In this document: positions 40,396 through 51,975 of the stretch, piece by piece | Layout of the letters: each line of letters opens with the position of its first letter | Position numbering within the stretch: the stretch's first letter is position 1 | Source: Isoetes taiwanensis | Lineage: Eukaryota > Streptophyta > Lycopodiopsida > Isoetales > Isoetaceae | NCBI GenBank assembly: GCA_021234155.1 | Contig: JAJEKV010000002.1 | Coordinates: 22,956,942-23,020,941 of the forward strand | Direction of reading: 5' to 3' | DNA: 64,000 nucleotides | Made by a program: the position numbers and the translations under genes | The notes under the pieces: model-generated | What the model saw: the letters and a program-made list of their open reading frames with translations, nothing else | Database searches by the model: none | Told to the model about the DNA's origin: nothing

Positions 40396-42499
40396 GATTG
40401 AAGAGCCCGAGCCAGAAGAAAGTGTTGCCCAAGCAAATAGCTAAGTTGATCACGGAGTTCCACGATCTCTTTCCAGATGAGATCAAACAGCCTCCTCCTT
40501 ATAGGGGAGTCGAGTGTGAGATAGCACTCGAACCGGGAACGAAGCCGACAAGCAAGGCTCCATACAGAATGACGACGCAGGAGTTGACGGAGTTAAAGAA
40601 GCAATTGCAGGAGTTGCTCGACCTAGGCTTCATTAGACCTAGTGTCTCGCCGTTTGGAGCGCCCATTCTTTTTGTCAAGAAGAAGGATGGCAGTCTGAGA
40701 ATGTGCATAGATTATAGGCAGTTGAATAAGCACACCATCAAGAACAAATATGCCCTCCCCAGATCGGATGACTTGATGGATCAGCTCCAAGGTCAGGTTA
40801 TCATCAGATCCGGATAAAGGAAGAAGATATTCATAAGACGGCTTTCAGGACCAGGTATGGGCACTATGAATTCACGGTAATGCCTTTTGGCTTATCAAAC
40901 GCCCCAGCAACGTTCATGAGGCTCATGAACGACATCTTCAGGGAGTTCATAGACATCTTTGTGATAGTTTTCTTTGATGACATTTTGGTGTATAGTAGAT
41001 CCCTTGAAGAGCATGTGCAACACTTAAGGAGAGTGCTAGAGAAGTTGAAGAGGCACCAGTTGTACGCCAAGTTGTCGAAGTGCCACTTTGCAACGGAGAA
41101 GGTAGAATACCTTGGTCATGTGATCTCAGCAGAAGGAATCTCGACGGATCCCGCCAAGATTGAAGCAGTGATTCAGTGGCCGGCACCAAAGAATGTGCAT
41201 GAGGTCAGAAGTTTTCTCGGGCTAGCAGGGTACTACAGAAAGTTTGTCAAGAACTTTGCGAAGATAGCGGCCCCGCTAACAGACTTAACAAGGGCGGAGA
41301 AGGTGAAAGATTGGGTAGAGCATTGGCACAAGAAAGCACAAGGGGGGTTTGAATTATTGAAAGAAGCTTTAACAACCGCCCCAGTCTTAACCCTGCTGGA
41401 CCCAGAGAAGGATAAGCTTGTAGCCACAGATGCGAGTAAGATAGCTACAGGTGCAGTGCTCATGCAAGAAGAGCGTGTAGTAGCGTATGATTCCAGAAAG
41501 ATGAACGACGCTGAGACGCGCTACCCGACGCATGATCAGGAATTGCTTGCGGTTGTCAGGGCATTAAGAATTTGGAGGCACTATCTCTTGGGAAGGAAGT
41601 TCCAATTGGATACCGACCATCAGAGCCTCCAGTATGTATTCACGCAACCACACCTTAATCTGAGGCAGCGAAGGTGGATGGAGTTCCTCGAGGAATATGA
41701 CTTCGATATAGTCTACAAGCCGGGGAAGCTCAATGTGGTAGCAGATGCGCTTTCAAGGCATCCCCTGACAACTAGGGTGCATTGCAATGCAATTTCGACG
41801 CTCTCCAGCGACTTTGGTAAGAAGATTGAAGAGTCCTTGCCAACGGATGTGGATTTCAGGGAAGTATGGGCAAGCCTCTCTAGGGAGGCTAGAATAGATA
41901 AGGAGCGGGAAGCCTTCAAACATTATAAGAAGGAAGGCAACCTGTTATATCATAAGAACAAGTTGTGCGTACCCGAATCATCAGGTGTAAGGAAGTTGAT
42001 CCTCCACGACACGCACAACAGCCCAATAGCTGGCCATGCGGGATTCATGAAAACATATTTCAAAGTGCGCAGCAGCTATTATTGGCCAGGATTGAAGAAG
42101 CAGGTAGCTCGCTACATCAAGGAATATCAGCTATGTCAGCAGACAAAGGCAGAGCAGCTCCGAATTCCAGGGGCATTGGAGCCATTAGCGGTGCCAAACG
42201 CTAAGTGGGAGGTAATCAGCATGGATTTCATCACAGGACTCCCAAGGACCGTAAGAGGGAAAGACGCCTTGATGGTAGTAGTCGACAAGCTGTCGAAAAT
42301 GGCACATTTTGTGCCCTGCAGGACCACGGACACCGCTATGGATACAGCGAAGCTCTTCACCAAAGAGATCTTCAGGCTTCATGGCATGCCAAGGGAGATT
42401 ATCTCCGACAGAGATCCGAAGTTCATGAGTGCCTTTTGGCAAGACCTCTTTACGACGATTCAGACCAAGCTATCCATGAGCACGGCATATCATCCTTAG
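40396..42499 (+). pseudogene. pol: pol: reverse transcriptase, RNase H and integrase core, disabled
   Basis: RT begins [18 protein letters not shown] and runs through [33 protein letters not shown]. At about 40793 a deletion joins DQLQG to GYHQIR, removing the segment with the first catalytic Asp and shifting frame. [13 protein letters not shown] and [10 protein letters not shown] (motif C) follow. RNase [47 protein letters not shown]. Integrase: the HHCC domain has HDTHN, GHAGF and EYQLCQQTK, where the first Cys is Tyr (42125-42127); catalytic Asps are in SMDFITGLP and SDRDPKF. A TAG at 42497-42499 ends the frame before the catalytic Glu. RT copies RNA to cDNA, RNase H removes the template, integrase inserts it; this copy cannot. 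Confidence 0.93.
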
Positions 42500-43224
42500 A
42501 CGGATGGCCAAACGGAGCGGACCAACAGGATTCTGGAGGACATGCTACGGAACTATGTCTGGAACAAGCAAGGTATGTGGGAAGAATTTATTCACTTGGT
42601 GGAGTTTGCCTACAATAGCACCAAGCAAGAATCATCCCAAATGTCGCCGTTTATGATCAATTACGGCTATCAATGCCTAACTCCAGACACTTGGCACAAT
42701 CCGACATGCAGCAGCTCGTGGAAGAAGTGCGAGGGTATCTTCTGGCAGCAAGGAGTCGTCAAAAGAGCATCGCCGACAAGCATCGGACAGTTAGGAAGTT
42801 CCAAGTTGGAGATGATGTATGGCTCAAGATCAAGGTAAAGCAGGCGAAGCTCCGCATCGGAAATTGCAAGAAGCTTGCTCCAAGGTGGGCTGGACCGTTC
42901 AGAATAGTCAAGAGAGTAGGTAATCAATCCTACAAGTTAGATTTGCCAGCACACCTAAAGATTCATAAGGTCTTCCACGTAAGTTTGTTGAAGAAGCATA
43001 CTCCAAATCCAGACGAAGTCTTGGACACTCCAATGTTGTTGGAAATGACGGAGGAGCAGCTGGAAATAGTTCCAGAATTGATTCTTGATAAAGCCTTCAA
43101 GAAAACGAGGAGATCAGAGTTTCTCCAATATTTGGTCAAGTGGAAACACTTGCCAGTGGAAGACGCGACATGGGTACTTAAGAAAGATCTAATAAAGCAG
43201 TACCCACAGTTCATGGAGCAATGA
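42500..43224 (+). pseudogene. Integrase C-terminus with GPY/F module and chromodomain
   Basis: After the TAG the same frame reads TDGQTERTNRILEDMLR (catalytic Glu in TERTNR), WEEFIHLVEFAYNSTKQ and the end of the core. A frameshift near 42680 moves to QQLVEEVRGYL, FQVGDDVWLKIK, LAPRWAGPFRIVKRVGNQSYKLDLP (GPF/Y module), and FHVSLLKKH. The last residues (about 43075-43221) form a chromodomain: ELILDKAFKKTRRSEFLQYLVKWKHLPVEDATWVLKKDL, here given by its cores YLVKWKHLP and DATWV. In chromoviruses this domain steers integration to chromatin by binding modified H3 tails. The N-terminal aromatic of the usual cage is not obvious, so methyl-lysine binding is uncertain. Stop TGA at 43222-43224. Confidence 0.9.
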
Positions 43225-44158
43225 GACGACAAGGTCATCTCCGAAGAAATCGGCTCAGGCATGTCGATTTGTGTAGATTAATTCTATGAGTAGTTAAAAT
43301 TAATCTACGCATGCAACCTATGCTAGGTATGGGTCGCATGCATTGTTACCGATGATGAGACCACTACGGTGATCTCTAGGGCGTGGTGTAATGTCAATGT
43401 AGGCATGACCGCGTTTCCGCTTGGACGAGTGGAAGGTAGATTAGAAAGTCTACTTCTGTCCCACGGAAGTAGACGACCTCGAGAGAAAGGAGGTCATTGA
43501 GGAATGCATTGATAGGAAAGGCACCTTTAGCCCCATATATGCTTTGATAGGAGGAATCTATCCTTCACACCCCATATACGGGAAGGATATCCTCCACGCT
43601 GGGCAACTAGAGGTGTAGGCATGAGCGGCATATAGGCATATAGGTGTTGTCTCCACGGCCACGATGGAAGATTCACCCTCTTCCTACGCCGGGAGATTAG
43701 CCATGCATCCATGTAGATGGGTGGGGTGGTCACCATATAACCAAAATTTTTATTAATAATTAAAATGGTACTAACATAGTGTCGACCTGCAGGCTAATAG
43801 AGCGCTCCGAAGGGCAAGGAGGTCGAGCTACGAAGACTTGCAACACAAATTTTGTTGGAATGTGTTGCAAGGAATGGAGGGTACCTCGAACGATAATTAT
43901 ATATGAAATGTTAAAATTTTGATAAACTTAATTGTCGTGATAAGTAAACTATTGAGTAACCTGTTTAATGATGTTCCAAATCGATAAGTTATTTCATAAG
44001 TAATAATGTTTAAAAATATTACCTTAAGGTAATCTTGATAAATGTGTAAGTATTATAGTAGTATATTGTATGCATCAGGTTGATTGCAGATTAGGAAGAT
44101 TCCAAGGTGGGGAGACCCACGATGCTGCGGACAGCATCATTTCAAGGTGGGGAGAATG
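43225..44158 (+). other. 3' untranslated region and polypurine tract of element B
   Basis: Noncoding sequence of 930 bp. It ends with two AAGGTGGGGAGA purine tracts (about 44103 and 44144); the second, AAGGTGGGGAGAATG, directly precedes the LTR and is the likely plus-strand primer. An imperfect inverted pair TAGATTAATTCTATGAG / AAAATTAATCTACGCATG lies near 43275-43315. Confidence 0.75.
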
Positions 44159-45711
44159 TGACGTTCCAGCACAGCATACGGTCCCAGGACGTATACTGTA
44201 CTACCTCGTCACGCGAACACGCCACTCCGACTGACGTGTACGCCGACGTGTAGCCAGGTGGGTAGCCCATAGGGGGCAACTTGCTAGGTATGTGCATTTA
44301 TTATTAATGTGCACATTTACCAATGTGCACATTAATGTGGGCACACCTTTCCATGTGGGCACATTTTGCCACCTAGCCATTAAAGGCAAGTGGGCCCATT
44401 CCAAATTATCCCACATGCTTAAAGGGATAATTGGAAACCCTAGCCCTAAACCCTTGTCTATTTAGGTTAGGAAAACCCTAACTTGCTATTTTCGTTCATA
44501 GGGTTTTAGAGCTCTGTTTTGGCTGCCCCAGGAGCCAAAACCGCCTCCCAGCCTCTGTCTAAGCGAATTGCACCATTAGTTCCTCTTCATTCGAGCAGTT
44601 CAGCAGGATGGTCGAACTCAGTTTAGGAGGAGCAACCCAAGGATCATGTGTTTAGTCAATTTAATAGCCTAAACCGTCTTCCAGTCATAGAATCAGTAGG
44701 TTTAGCCTATTAAATTGGCCATAGCAGCCATTTAGATCTCTAGATACCAGACTCTAACTAAAGAACCTAACTCTATGATATAGATTAGATCTAGTTCTTT
44801 AGTTCTTCTATGATGTATATGGATGATGTATCTCTGTGAACTCCTTGTATTGGGAAGGGGGGTAGAGACCCCAAGCCTAGTAGTTGATGCTCCTAGTTAG
44901 CCTCTCTAGCACACTGTAGATTCGGCCTGTGTACAAGAACCGCACCTGGTTGTGGGTGAAGGGGCCAGACTGGCTAAGAAGGAGGTTCGTGTTCTGACTC
45001 TTGAACGATCCCTCTGGTGTGTAAGGCCTACCGGGGATCACTGTGACTAGGCCCAATAGCTTACCACTGAGTGCGGGTAAGGTATGGGCTCGACACCCGT
45101 GAAGTGGGGCTCACTTTCCAGTGGGTTCAGTCGAATACGGGCAGTGGCCCTCTAGTCACCTTAAGTCAGCATGTAGATCTCTGGAGGGAGTGATCCCTAC
45201 CTGTCCCATTGGAACTGGGGAGATGAAACCCAGGAATAGCCCTTTCAGCTATGCATCCAGCGGGCTACAGTCAGGTCCCAACACTTTTCAGCCTACTTTG
45301 CAAAGTGTGCACAGGAGGGGCGGATGGAGTGGACAACCCTATGCCATGTTCTTATGCCAGCCAAATCCATTGCCATGAATTCTGTCTGCAATGAACTCTG
45401 GAGACCCAAGCCGTCAGTCATCCCTTCGAGTCTGAGCCTTGGGTAGGTTTTCCCTTATGTATGATGCTGATCATTGTCTATGCAGATGTTGATGCACCAC
45501 CCTTCGAGGTGGATATGTGATTATGTTCTGTACTGACAGCTTCCGCAGCTAGGTAGGCCCTGAGGGAGACAGGGTAAAATGACCCCTTCACTCTTCCCAC
45601 TGGGACTCGTTACGGGTGCAGTGATGTGTGGAGGGCGGGTGTGGAGCTGGTATGGGGGATGAACTCCTGTTTGTATACGGTGAGTGCACCTTATACGAGT
45701 AGGGGACGTCA
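44159..45711 (+). repeat. 3' LTR of element B (long subtype)
   Basis: TGACGTTCCAGC...AGGGGACGTCA, 1553 bp. The end matches the 5' LTR, but it contains a block of about 650 bp (44880-45535) absent from the 5' LTR and related to 6240-6840 of element A LTR. Repeats of AATGTGCACATTTACC / AATGTGGGCACA type occur at 44300-44360. No PBS follows, so this is the outer end. Confidence 0.8.
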
Positions 45712-46657
45712 CACTCTCCATCCTATTCAACTATCGAATGTTCTAAGAACTTTGCAAAGAGCAAGTCACCTACTTATTATTCACCGAATATTCCAACAAT
45801 CATGTAGACTACTTACTATATAATCATGTATATGTTCCCTACAATGAAGGAAAAATGAAATATTGCTAATAAACATGTATGGAGCTTAAAGGACACTCAA
45901 AGTGCATTAGATAAGGTGAACTAAATCGCCATTCATGCCGGCCATGGTCAGCTCGGACATGTCAATGGAGTTCCTCAACTTCCACAAAGCGTGAAGTTGA
46001 ACATCAGTTTCACACAGCATCCTTTTTGTCTGCAGTTTGGCTCAATCAAGAGTGGACTGTCTCCCCAATAGTGTAGCATTATTATTGTTATCAGCATAGT
46101 TGGCTTTCTTATGGGGCTGAGGAACTTATGAATAGCATGCCATTAGAGCCTATAAATTTATTGGTTGTCCAAGGATATATATATTGGTTGACCAAGGATG
46201 TCATGCTGCAAAAAATGCCTTAATGTCTGCAAAAAAATGCCTTAGTTTGGCTCCAATGTGTGATGCAAAGAATGCCTTAGTTTTGGCTGCAATGTGTGAT
46301 GATGTATACACATTACTTGCAAAAATAGATGGCTCATTAGGAGTTCCATGCTAGGGATCTAACTCATGCCTTAGTTTTGGCTCCAATGTGTGATCATGTA
46401 TACACATTACTTGCAAAAATAGATGGCTCATCAGGAGTTCCATGCTAGGGATCTAACTGAGTTAGATTGAATTATGGACCTAGGTGTAAACGCCAAGGAA
46501 ATACAAAACGACTTTTTAAAGACATTTTTATCCCATGAAAATGCATCTCTAAGCCAAAGGTATGAGAATAATCTCCGTGTTTGAATAACTTCAGTGCTAT
46601 ATACTTAAACTTGCATAATCAAAAATTGAGAACCATTCGAAGCTTGATATTCTTATT
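45712..46657. repeat. Intergenic with a 100-bp tandem duplication
   Basis: The only structure seen is a direct duplication at about 46269-46459 (TTTTGGCTSCAATGTGTGAT, GATGGCTCATYAGGAGTTCC, ATGCTAGGGATCTAACT), plus shorter partial copies just upstream near 46215-46268. I see no gene. Confidence 0.7.
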
Positions 46658-46725
46658 AGAATAGAATAGAATAGAATAGAATAGAATAGAATAGAATAGA
46701 ATAGAATAGAATAGAATAGAATAGA
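46658..46725. repeat. (AGAAT)n pentamer array, LINE tail
   Basis: There are about 13 copies of AGAAT on the plus strand, forming the 3' tail of the minus-strand LINE. Confidence 0.92.
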
Positions 46726-48190
46726 TTTTTTATCATCCATGGAGACCAATTGACCTATGTACCCCCCTTCCGAAGGGTTTTCGAGGGAAAACCTTAGCAG
46801 TAATAAGTATGCTGGTACACTGTACAATTGTATAGGACAGTTCAATACTATCCCAGAGGACAAAACTGAGTCCGTGCATCCATAACCTCTTGGAGGTATG
46901 ACCCCAACACGCCCATTGACGTCGTATTCAATAACTCATGCAACGGCTGGCCAGGCACTAGTAATCGAATATACCGCGCTCCTATATGGGCAAACGCTGG
47001 GCAGATTTGGAGGGCATGACATTCATCTTCAATGGCGCCCTAGTGGCAACATTGACAAAGCCTTTCCTCCCGTGCTTCGAGCCCAACATCCTGTCTCAAT
47101 GCAGAGACGATGTGCGCCCGTGCGAATGGAAGCTATAAGTATGCGCTTCTTCATGGGCAAATGGGTGTACAAGTACTGGTGTGGGCCTCTCGTGTGCCTA
47201 GGATTGACTTGCTGCTGATAGTGTGCCAGCATAACGTGCGTCAGAACATCTGCATCCCAGAGCTTGCGAAGGAAGGTAGCATCTAGATACAGCTTAAGTG
47301 CATTGTGATCCTTCTTTGTCCGTACCTGTACGCATCTGTTTGCATGTACACCCCAACATGAGAACCACTAAGCTCGCTTGTCCTTCCAGCAGGCTTTGAG
47401 GCATTGGGGAGCCATCGCTACGGCCAAAGCAAGGTTGAGCAAACGTATATCACCCATAGTGACCACCTTCTGGAAGTAAATGATATGGCGTTCCAATGCA
47501 GCCTGTTGAAGGGTTTCAAAACCTGTCTCCTGGAGTAGGATCTGGTATGGAACTGTGGACTTTACCCCAAGGGCTCGTGCCAAGAAGGTTTTTTGCACCT
47601 GCTCGAGGTCATTCCAGGTGTTGAGAGATATCACCGAACCCCACACTTCTGCCCCATACAAGAGGACCGGCTCGACCAAGGCCCTAAACAAGTGTGACTG
47701 GTGGCCCCAGGCATACAACTCTGCCTTGTGGCTATTGTTCTTCATGGCATATAGTGTTTTCCGCCATGACCCGCTACCTGATGGCAGCATCCCAGCGGGT
47801 GGTGGCAGAGAACTCGATCCCCAAGTACTTGTATGTCACCTCTACATCTTGTCCCTAGTAAGTGAATGAGGGAAGCCTTGGCTGTCGGGATGACGAAACT
47901 AGCAGCACCCTAGTTTTGGCCAAGTTAACTTGCATCCCAGTGAATCAGCAAAAAGTATCAAGAGCATCCAGGTGACGTTGCATGTCCTCTAGAGTATGGG
48001 CCAGGAGGTTTGACATCGTCCGCATATATGAGTTGCCGGATTGTGTGATGCATGAGATGGACGTCTGCACCGCCGTGCTCAGAAGGCCAATCTTCTAGCT
48101 GGTTAATGTATAGGCCAAAGAGTGTGGGGGAGAGGGGGCAACCCTGACGTAGTCCAATACTACTGATTGCCGGCTGTCCAAGGGCATATG
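46658..48190 (-). mobile_element. 5'-truncated LINE with (TTCTA)n tail
   Basis: The minus strand, from about 48180, encodes LRQGCPLSPTLFGLYINQLE (RT motif B), QLIYADDV (motif C with both Asp), VNLAKTRVLLV, KYLGIEFSATTRWDAA, LVEPVLLYGAEVWG, LGVKSTVPYQILLQETGFE and, further on, KKRILIASIRTGAHRLCIETG. It is the same clade as the LINE at 18155-22950. Stops near 47800 and 47340 break it. The 3' end carries the GGTTTTCCCTCGAAAACCC module (about 46780-46800), GGTCTCCATGGATGATAAAA and about 13 copies of the TTCTA pentamer (46725-46658). 5' truncation is usual for target-primed insertion. Confidence 0.82.
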
Positions 48191-49087
48191 AAGCTCAGCT
48201 GGATATGTACACAATCTACCGCTACACGTTGTCTCTTGTAGATGTAGTGCTATGAATGATGAAGTTTGTACTGCACCAATCTAAGGCTATATTAGCATTC
48301 CATCCTTCATATAGGTATAATTTTAAGCGATTGAGAGCAACACTAAACTAATGATCCAGCCTACGTCAATTCCTTCTATATACCTTGGCTCCATAAAAGC
48401 TTGCACCCTATTCTTGTGGGTAATAGGGAGCACATGTCTGTAAATCAGATAATCTTCCAATACCCACTTCAAACATGATAGCCACTGTATATTTGAATTG
48501 TTAAAAGTAGGTTGTCAAAGGCATCCTTAAGCCATGGGCAAGCCTACAAATAGAAAATAGAAAGCACATGCATCAATTACAATTTGAGGGAGATTAACTG
48601 CCAAGTACTGCTCTGTATAGCAGATGCAATTGCTCGTTTAGCTTCTTGATCATCACATCACTATCATAATGACTTCTTACCTAGAACACCAAACATACCT
48701 TACTTGTTGACGTTTCTAACTTGTGGCCCTGTGCTTCTCGATTGAAAATTTCAAAACCCAACCAAACCCAGAAGGATAAATTGATGAAAAAGGTTTGGCG
48801 CAGGCAGGACCTAAGTAGATAACGGCAAGATTGATCACAAAAATTAGCTAATCTATGAATTTTGTTCCAACTTAACAAATGAATTGATGAAAATGGCTAG
48901 GAGCAAGCATGAAAAGTAAACAGCAGCAAGATTGATTAGAAGCTCATATAATCTATAAATTGCCACACTACAAAATCTGTTCACTCAAGCGAAAAGCGTC
49001 GAGAACAATGTCTTTCCATCGCTAAGCATCACTGCCTTACCATTGACTGCAAGCTAGTCATTGTGATATTGTCCGTCCTCGAGCTGG
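48191..49087. other. No gene recognised
   Basis: AT-rich sequence between two LINE remnants. A diverged duplication of AAATTGATGAAAA-GG... near 48775 and 48890 is the only pattern noted. Confidence 0.4.
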
Positions 49088-49400
49088 TTGACAGCTTCGC
49101 CTTTCCCCTCCTTAGTGGAAGCAAATGTAGTTCTGTGTCTGGGATACAAAGTTTTTGCCTTGTGGTGGCAGATCCTTCATAAATGTTTGGGGATTAATGT
49201 GCTGGTCTATAGGTTTGCTCCCCACATTTTAAAACTTTGCCCATTGTGTAAGCGGCAAGCTGAGACTCTCGAGTACTATTTTTTATTTCTATGCGACAAA
49301 GTTCGTTCAGTCTGGCCATGGTTGATATCTCTCTTCCATATGGCATTGACTAATCAATAAGTGCTTCTTGCTATTTGTTCTTCCGCTTGGACTAGATTGC
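49088..49400 (+). pseudogene. LINE zf-RVT (zinc-binding in reverse transcriptase) domain scrap
   Basis: The plus-strand frame reads GYKVFALWWQILHKCLG, then LVYRFAPHILKLCPLCKRQAETLEYYFLFLCDKVRSVWPW (cores CPLCKRQAET and LFLCDKVRSVW). This follows the plant LINE C-terminal pattern K-xF-xWx-xLH, CPLC, ET-x2-H-x2-xC, R-x-VW. The expected His is Tyr. A stop ends it at 49360. No RT precedes it, so it is an isolated 3' fragment of a different LINE group (L1-like) from the two above. Confidence 0.75.
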
Positions 49401-49863
49401 AGCAACAGGCTTGCCATTTAGCTTCAGGTTAGTTGCTGGGTCAAAGCATAGAGGTTTACATTTACAATTACATTTACGTCAATTGACATATAGAACCAAA
49501 ACATGTATTGTTATCTTCTAAACGGTAGAATAGCATGCCGGCACCTCAATTACATAATGTGATGGACTACAATCAATTTTATGATGGATAGAGGAAGAAA
49601 TATTTTGGAAAACTAGTTGATAGCAAAGATGACCTGCATCCAATATAAATGAGATGTGGTGCCATAGCCTTGGGGATAAAGGCCAAAGTGGCCCCAACCA
49701 TTAAGTGTAGGGACATACAAAACCTATGGAGTAAATGCCTAGAATGGGGTGTTCTAGCATAATCCAAAATCGATGCTATTATATAATAAAATATATGGGG
49801 GGCCCATTTTGGAATATGGCGGTAATACCTACCAAATTGGAGTTTCCAAAATCCCATTCTCTC
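49401..49863. other. Upstream region of phosphatase gene 2
   Basis: No repeat or coding homology is recognised. It ends at a TATA-like site 40 bp before the gene. Confidence 0.4.
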
Positions 49864-49871
49864 TTTATAAG
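49864..49871 (+). promoter_or_regulatory. TATA box of phosphatase gene 2
   Basis: TTTATAAG, about 40 bp before ATG 49910. Confidence 0.5.
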
Positions 49872-49909
49872 GTCACTCCAACTCAAAAGGATACGAGAAG
49901 GGTCCCAAA

Positions 49910-50581
49910 ATGCTTTCAATTATGAGCAAACATGTCCTTCAAACCCATGAAAGGGGTCGCCATACTACCAATGTTTTGAGTTTTCATAATTCTAAATCTT
50001 TGCTCCCACCGCAAAGTGCCCTTGAAATGGGAAAACCCACTCTCGTCCTTGATCTGGACCATACCCTTGTGCATTCGGGGCTGCAAGATTTTGGCACCCA
50101 TGATTCTGTCCTCGATGTCCTTGTAAATGATTCAATGGCCACAATTTACCTATGTAAACGACCTGGGCTTGATCAGTTTTTGCTGTCTGTAGCACAAGAC
50201 TATGAATTGGTTGTATTTACTGCTGCAGAACAAGGTTATGCTGAGGCTGCAATAGATGAAATTGATCCTCTTGGTTTAATTTCTTATCGATTATTCAAGG
50301 ATTCATGTACAAATGGGTCTATCAAGGATCTTTCGAAGTTGGGTAGAAACATGACTAGGGTCATCATTGTTGATGATAGTCCTTGTTCTTTCATGCTCAG
50401 TCCCGCAAATGGATTACAAATCGATCGATTTTATTGTGATTACAAGGATGAAGATGAAGAGCTTATGCATCTTACTCGGTTTCTGAAGATTGCTGCATTA
50501 TCTGATGATCTTACAAGCACCACAACTATGTGGAATAACTCAGCACTATTCAAGCCTGCTTATAGAGAGTTTGGCTTCTAG
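49910..50581 (+). CDS. FCP1/SCP-like HAD phosphatase, gene 2
   Basis: 223 aa, single exon, the same length as gene 1 and about three quarters identical to it by eye outside the first 40 residues. Motifs: LVLDLDHTLVHSG (DLDHT catalytic box), YLCKRPGLDQFLLSVA, YELVVFTAAEQGYAEAAIDEIDP, YRLFKDSC, VIIVDDSPCSF, and the acidic DEDEELMHLTRFLK helix. It is predicted to be a Mg-dependent Ser/Thr phosphatase acting on the RNA polymerase II tail or another phosphoprotein. Relative to gene 1 it keeps all catalytic residues; changes sit mainly in the N-terminal extension and the last 20 residues. The two genes lie 22 kb apart in opposite orientation. No intron, frameshift or stop. Confidence 0.88.
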   Translation: MLSIMSKHVLQTHERGRHTTNVLSFHNSKSLLPPQSALEMGKPTLVLDLDHTLVHSGLQDFGTHDSVLDVLVNDSMATIYLCKRPGLDQFLLSVAQDYELVVFTAAEQGYAEAAIDEIDPLGLISYRLFKDSCTNGSIKDLSKLGRNMTRVIIVDDSPCSFMLSPANGLQIDRFYCDYKDEDEELMHLTRFLKIAALSDDLTSTTTMWNNSALFKPAYREFGF

Positions 50582-51538
50582 ATAGCCGATTTTTCAACTG
50601 AGTGCGCTAAAAATCCCATGTGTCTTACACCATTCGCTATATTTGAGAATTTGTGTTAGCCTATATCTATATTATCAAATAGGAATGTCAAAAGGGCCAC
50701 CTAAATTGGTGCAAAAGTCCACCGCCGTAGTCAACTTAAAAATGCTTGTTTACAATTAGCATTGCAGCACATGCCAGACATCAAGCATTCAAAGGGTCTA
50801 TGTATGAAAAAAAGATAGAAAAATTGTTGCGATTCCTTTTTACTTTATTCTTACACAAATGGATCTCAAGAATCTCCCAACAAAGTAGGGAGAGCCTCTT
50901 TTATACTTAATCCCAAAGAACTATCTACCAAATAATCAAGAATGCCATTGTATCTATGCTATATTAAAAAAATGCATCATATGGCTAGAGCTTGCCATGA
51001 TGAATCATTCTAACATTTGAAAATGCGTTGAAAAGAGCATTCAATATGTAGTAGAACCGACTCATAGTGTTTGCAAATGTTGAGCTCAGGTTGCTTCGAT
51101 AGTATCTTGATGGTTGTTTTTCCCATAAGCTATTGGACGCATGAACCAAATCAAAACTAGTTAATGCAGATATAAATCTCACTTTACTTATGGTCCACAT
51201 GCTTACATGCTCGCTTCTTCATCTACGAAGAAGCTTGTAACTATTGCATCAATTTGCATAGGATCTCATCGTCTTTCAATTGAGACAATTAGGTGGGAAT
51301 AGCCGCAATTGCCCAAAAGATGAGACTATGTACATGTTGCCATCTACAGGTCCTTGAGGATGACTACCATACACTTCTCCTCCGCTTTTGTGATGAGCAG
51401 GAACTATGATCTAATACTTATTGTATTCCAGACTTCCAGACCTTCTCATGCACTTTCTGTACTTGATCTGGCTTTATACATTCTTGAAATGCTAGATGTT
51501 CATATCTTCTATTGTTGAACCAAAATCAACAATTTCTA
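50582..51538. other. No gene recognised
   Basis: Downstream region of phosphatase gene 2 with no motif or repeat I can support. Confidence 0.4.
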
Positions 51539-51690
51539 GTATCGTTATTACTGCAAAAGGTTTTTACCCTTAAAAATCATTCATAGCATTAGTTTTACTC
51601 AACGATTGTACAAGTCCGTTTGTATGGGTCCTATAGCCAATTGGTCTGCATTCACATAAAAATTTCTATTTTATTCTATTCTATTCAAAG
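51539..51690 (+). mobile_element. Short pentamer-tailed retroposon
   Basis: Order: ATTACTGCAAAAGGTTTTTAC, GATTGTACAAGTCCG, GTATGGGTCCTATAGCCAAT, GGTCTGCATTCACATAAAA, then TATTCTATTC. It has the same layout as the repeat at 61957-62105, in the opposite orientation. Confidence 0.65.
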
Positions 51691-51975
51691 GATTGATGCA
51701 TTATTATTTAATGATGCTAGCATAACATGTCAAGTAGCTTTACATGGTTGCGTGTTTAGTCCACATAAATCATGCTTGTATTTTAGACATACGAGGAACC
51801 ATTTTTTTTTCTACAATTTTTTGAGCAAGGAAAAGGCGGCAAGAAAATCCTGAGTTTGTGGTATCCACTTGGTTTTGGATGTTAATTCTGATGTTTACTC
51901 AAGAAACTTATAGACATAAAAATATAATTGAAATTGTTTTAATAGATAGTTTTCGACAATATAAGCACTGGAGGA

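Larger units (their letters stand above)
33361..45711 (+). mobile_element. Ty3/gypsy chromovirus-type element B with an H3-like histone ORF
   Basis: The element has LTRs at 33361-34130 and 44159-45711, an iMet PBS at 34135, a long leader with two hairpins, an H3-like ORF (34809-36125), two more hairpins, ORF2 (36760-38374), gag (38596-39645), then zinc knuckle/protease, RT/RNase H, integrase and chromodomain (39646-43224), a 0.9-kb 3' UTR and a polypurine tract. At 12.35 kb it is long for a chromovirus because of the two extra 5' ORFs. RT-RNaseH-INT order and the GPY/F plus chromodomain tail identify Ty3/gypsy. The pol genes are disabled by a TAG in gag-pol, a deletion in RT and a TAG in integrase. 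The two LTRs are of different subtypes, so this is a composite or recombinant copy. Confidence 0.9.
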
